A stretch of 64,000 nucleotides of DNA from Hyphomicrobiales bacterium. GTDB taxonomy: Bacteria; Pseudomonadota; Alphaproteobacteria; Rhizobiales; Rhodobiaceae. Below, one piece after another: positions 63,736 to 64,000 of this stretch. The notes under the pieces are model-generated. The model ran no database searches. It saw only the letters and a program-made list of their open reading frames with translations, and was not told where the DNA came from. The stretch is from assembly GCA_002869065.1 (NCBI GenBank), contig PKTR01000001.1, forward strand, positions 363,118 through 427,117, read 5' to 3'. The first letter of the stretch is position 1. Each line of letters starts with the position of its first letter. Made by a program: the position numbers and the translations under genes.

Positions 63736-64000
63736 TAGGCGTTCTCCGTGTTGAGAAGCCGGATCGGCGTCATGAACAGGATGTAGAGATCGAACAGCAG
63801 CGACCAGTTCTCGATGTAGTAGAGGTCGTAGTCGACGCGGTTGCGGATCTTGTCCGACGTATCGGTTTCGCCGCGATAGCCGTTGATCTGCGCCCAGCCG
63901 GTGACGCCGGGTTTGACGCGGTGGCGGGCGAAGTAGCCGTCGACGACCTGCTCGTAAAGCTGACCGGCGGCCTTGGCCGAACGCGCGTGCGGACGCGGGC
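63732..64000 (-). CDS. Undecaprenyl-phosphate sugar phosphotransferase, C-terminal part
   Basis: The last 89 residues of a polyprenyl glycosylphosphotransferase (ExoY/WcaJ/PssY family), the enzyme that places the first sugar on undecaprenyl phosphate. RPHARSAKAAGQLYEQVV, then KPGVTGWAQINGYRGETDT and VDYDLYYIENWSLLFDLYI are the family's C-terminal pattern. The N-terminus lies beyond the window. It is translationally coupled to the ligase gene behind it, so both belong to an exopolysaccharide cluster extending to the right. Confidence 0.92.
   Translation of the reverse strand, partial: PRPHARSAKAAGQLYEQVVDGYFARHRVKPGVTGWAQINGYRGETDTSDKIRNRVDYDLYYIENWSLLFDLYILFMTPIRLLNTENAY

Overview
The window is 64 kb of GC-rich chromosomal DNA from an alphaproteobacterium, most likely of the order Hyphomicrobiales (Rhizobiales). 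The evidence is an ExoR homologue, a housekeeping order typical of that group (argS - SPOR protein - nagZ - scpA - scpB - tatABC - serS - surE - pcm - LysM/M23 protein - yajC - secDF - Mth938 - squalene/phytoene synthase family - trmFO), an ErpA/Dgt pair, and three copies of a rhizobial-type intergenic palindrome. Genus cannot be read from the sequence. I see no phage, insertion sequence, integrase, rRNA or CRISPR array; one tRNA gene (Pro, GGG) is present.

Region 1 (1-8405) is a phenylacetate catabolic locus. A leftward set (paaG, a PaaI thioesterase, and a thiolase cut by the window edge) diverges from a rightward set (paaN followed by a complete branched-chain-amino-acid-type ABC importer, livK-H-M-G-F). 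The divergent region carries a near-perfect palindrome overlapping a sigma70-like -35 element, the likely site of a TetR-type regulator encoded elsewhere. The importer probably brings in phenylacetate or a related aromatic acid.

Region 2 (8693-12451) encodes three parts of a capsule-type polysaccharide exporter: a KpsT-like ATPase with an extra N-terminal segment, a KpsE-like inner-membrane protein and a KpsD-like outer-membrane lipoprotein. The KpsM permease is absent. Region 3 (12860-24757) is accessory in flavour: two tandem secreted paralogues of unknown function, a PfkB sugar kinase, a membrane EAL phosphodiesterase, a DHFR-like protein, ilvD, exoR, a secreted helical-repeat protein and a decayed or oddly started small cysteine-rich secreted gene.

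Region 4 (24796-54506) is core housekeeping: DNA repair (xth), Fe-S delivery (erpA), dNTP control (dgt), ArgRS, peptidoglycan recycling and cell-division-linked envelope proteins (SPOR, NagZ, an NlpD/DipM-like factor), chromosome segregation (ScpAB), Tat and Sec auxiliary translocation, SerRS, SurE/Pcm, TrmFO, and the plsX-fabH-ihfA-merR group ending in tRNA-Pro. An orphan FbpC/PotA-type ATPase interrupts scpB and tatA.

Region 5 (54642-64000) is metabolic and accessory: a LysR-controlled SDR/cyclophilin-like/cupin set, an Lrp-linked class III aminotransferase, argE, a patatin-like esterase, a dihaem cytochrome c4, and the end of a polysaccharide cluster (O-antigen ligase family protein and a truncated undecaprenyl-phosphate sugar transferase). 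Polysaccharide export on the left, polymerisation on the right and ExoR between them suggest a strain with substantial exopolysaccharide biology.
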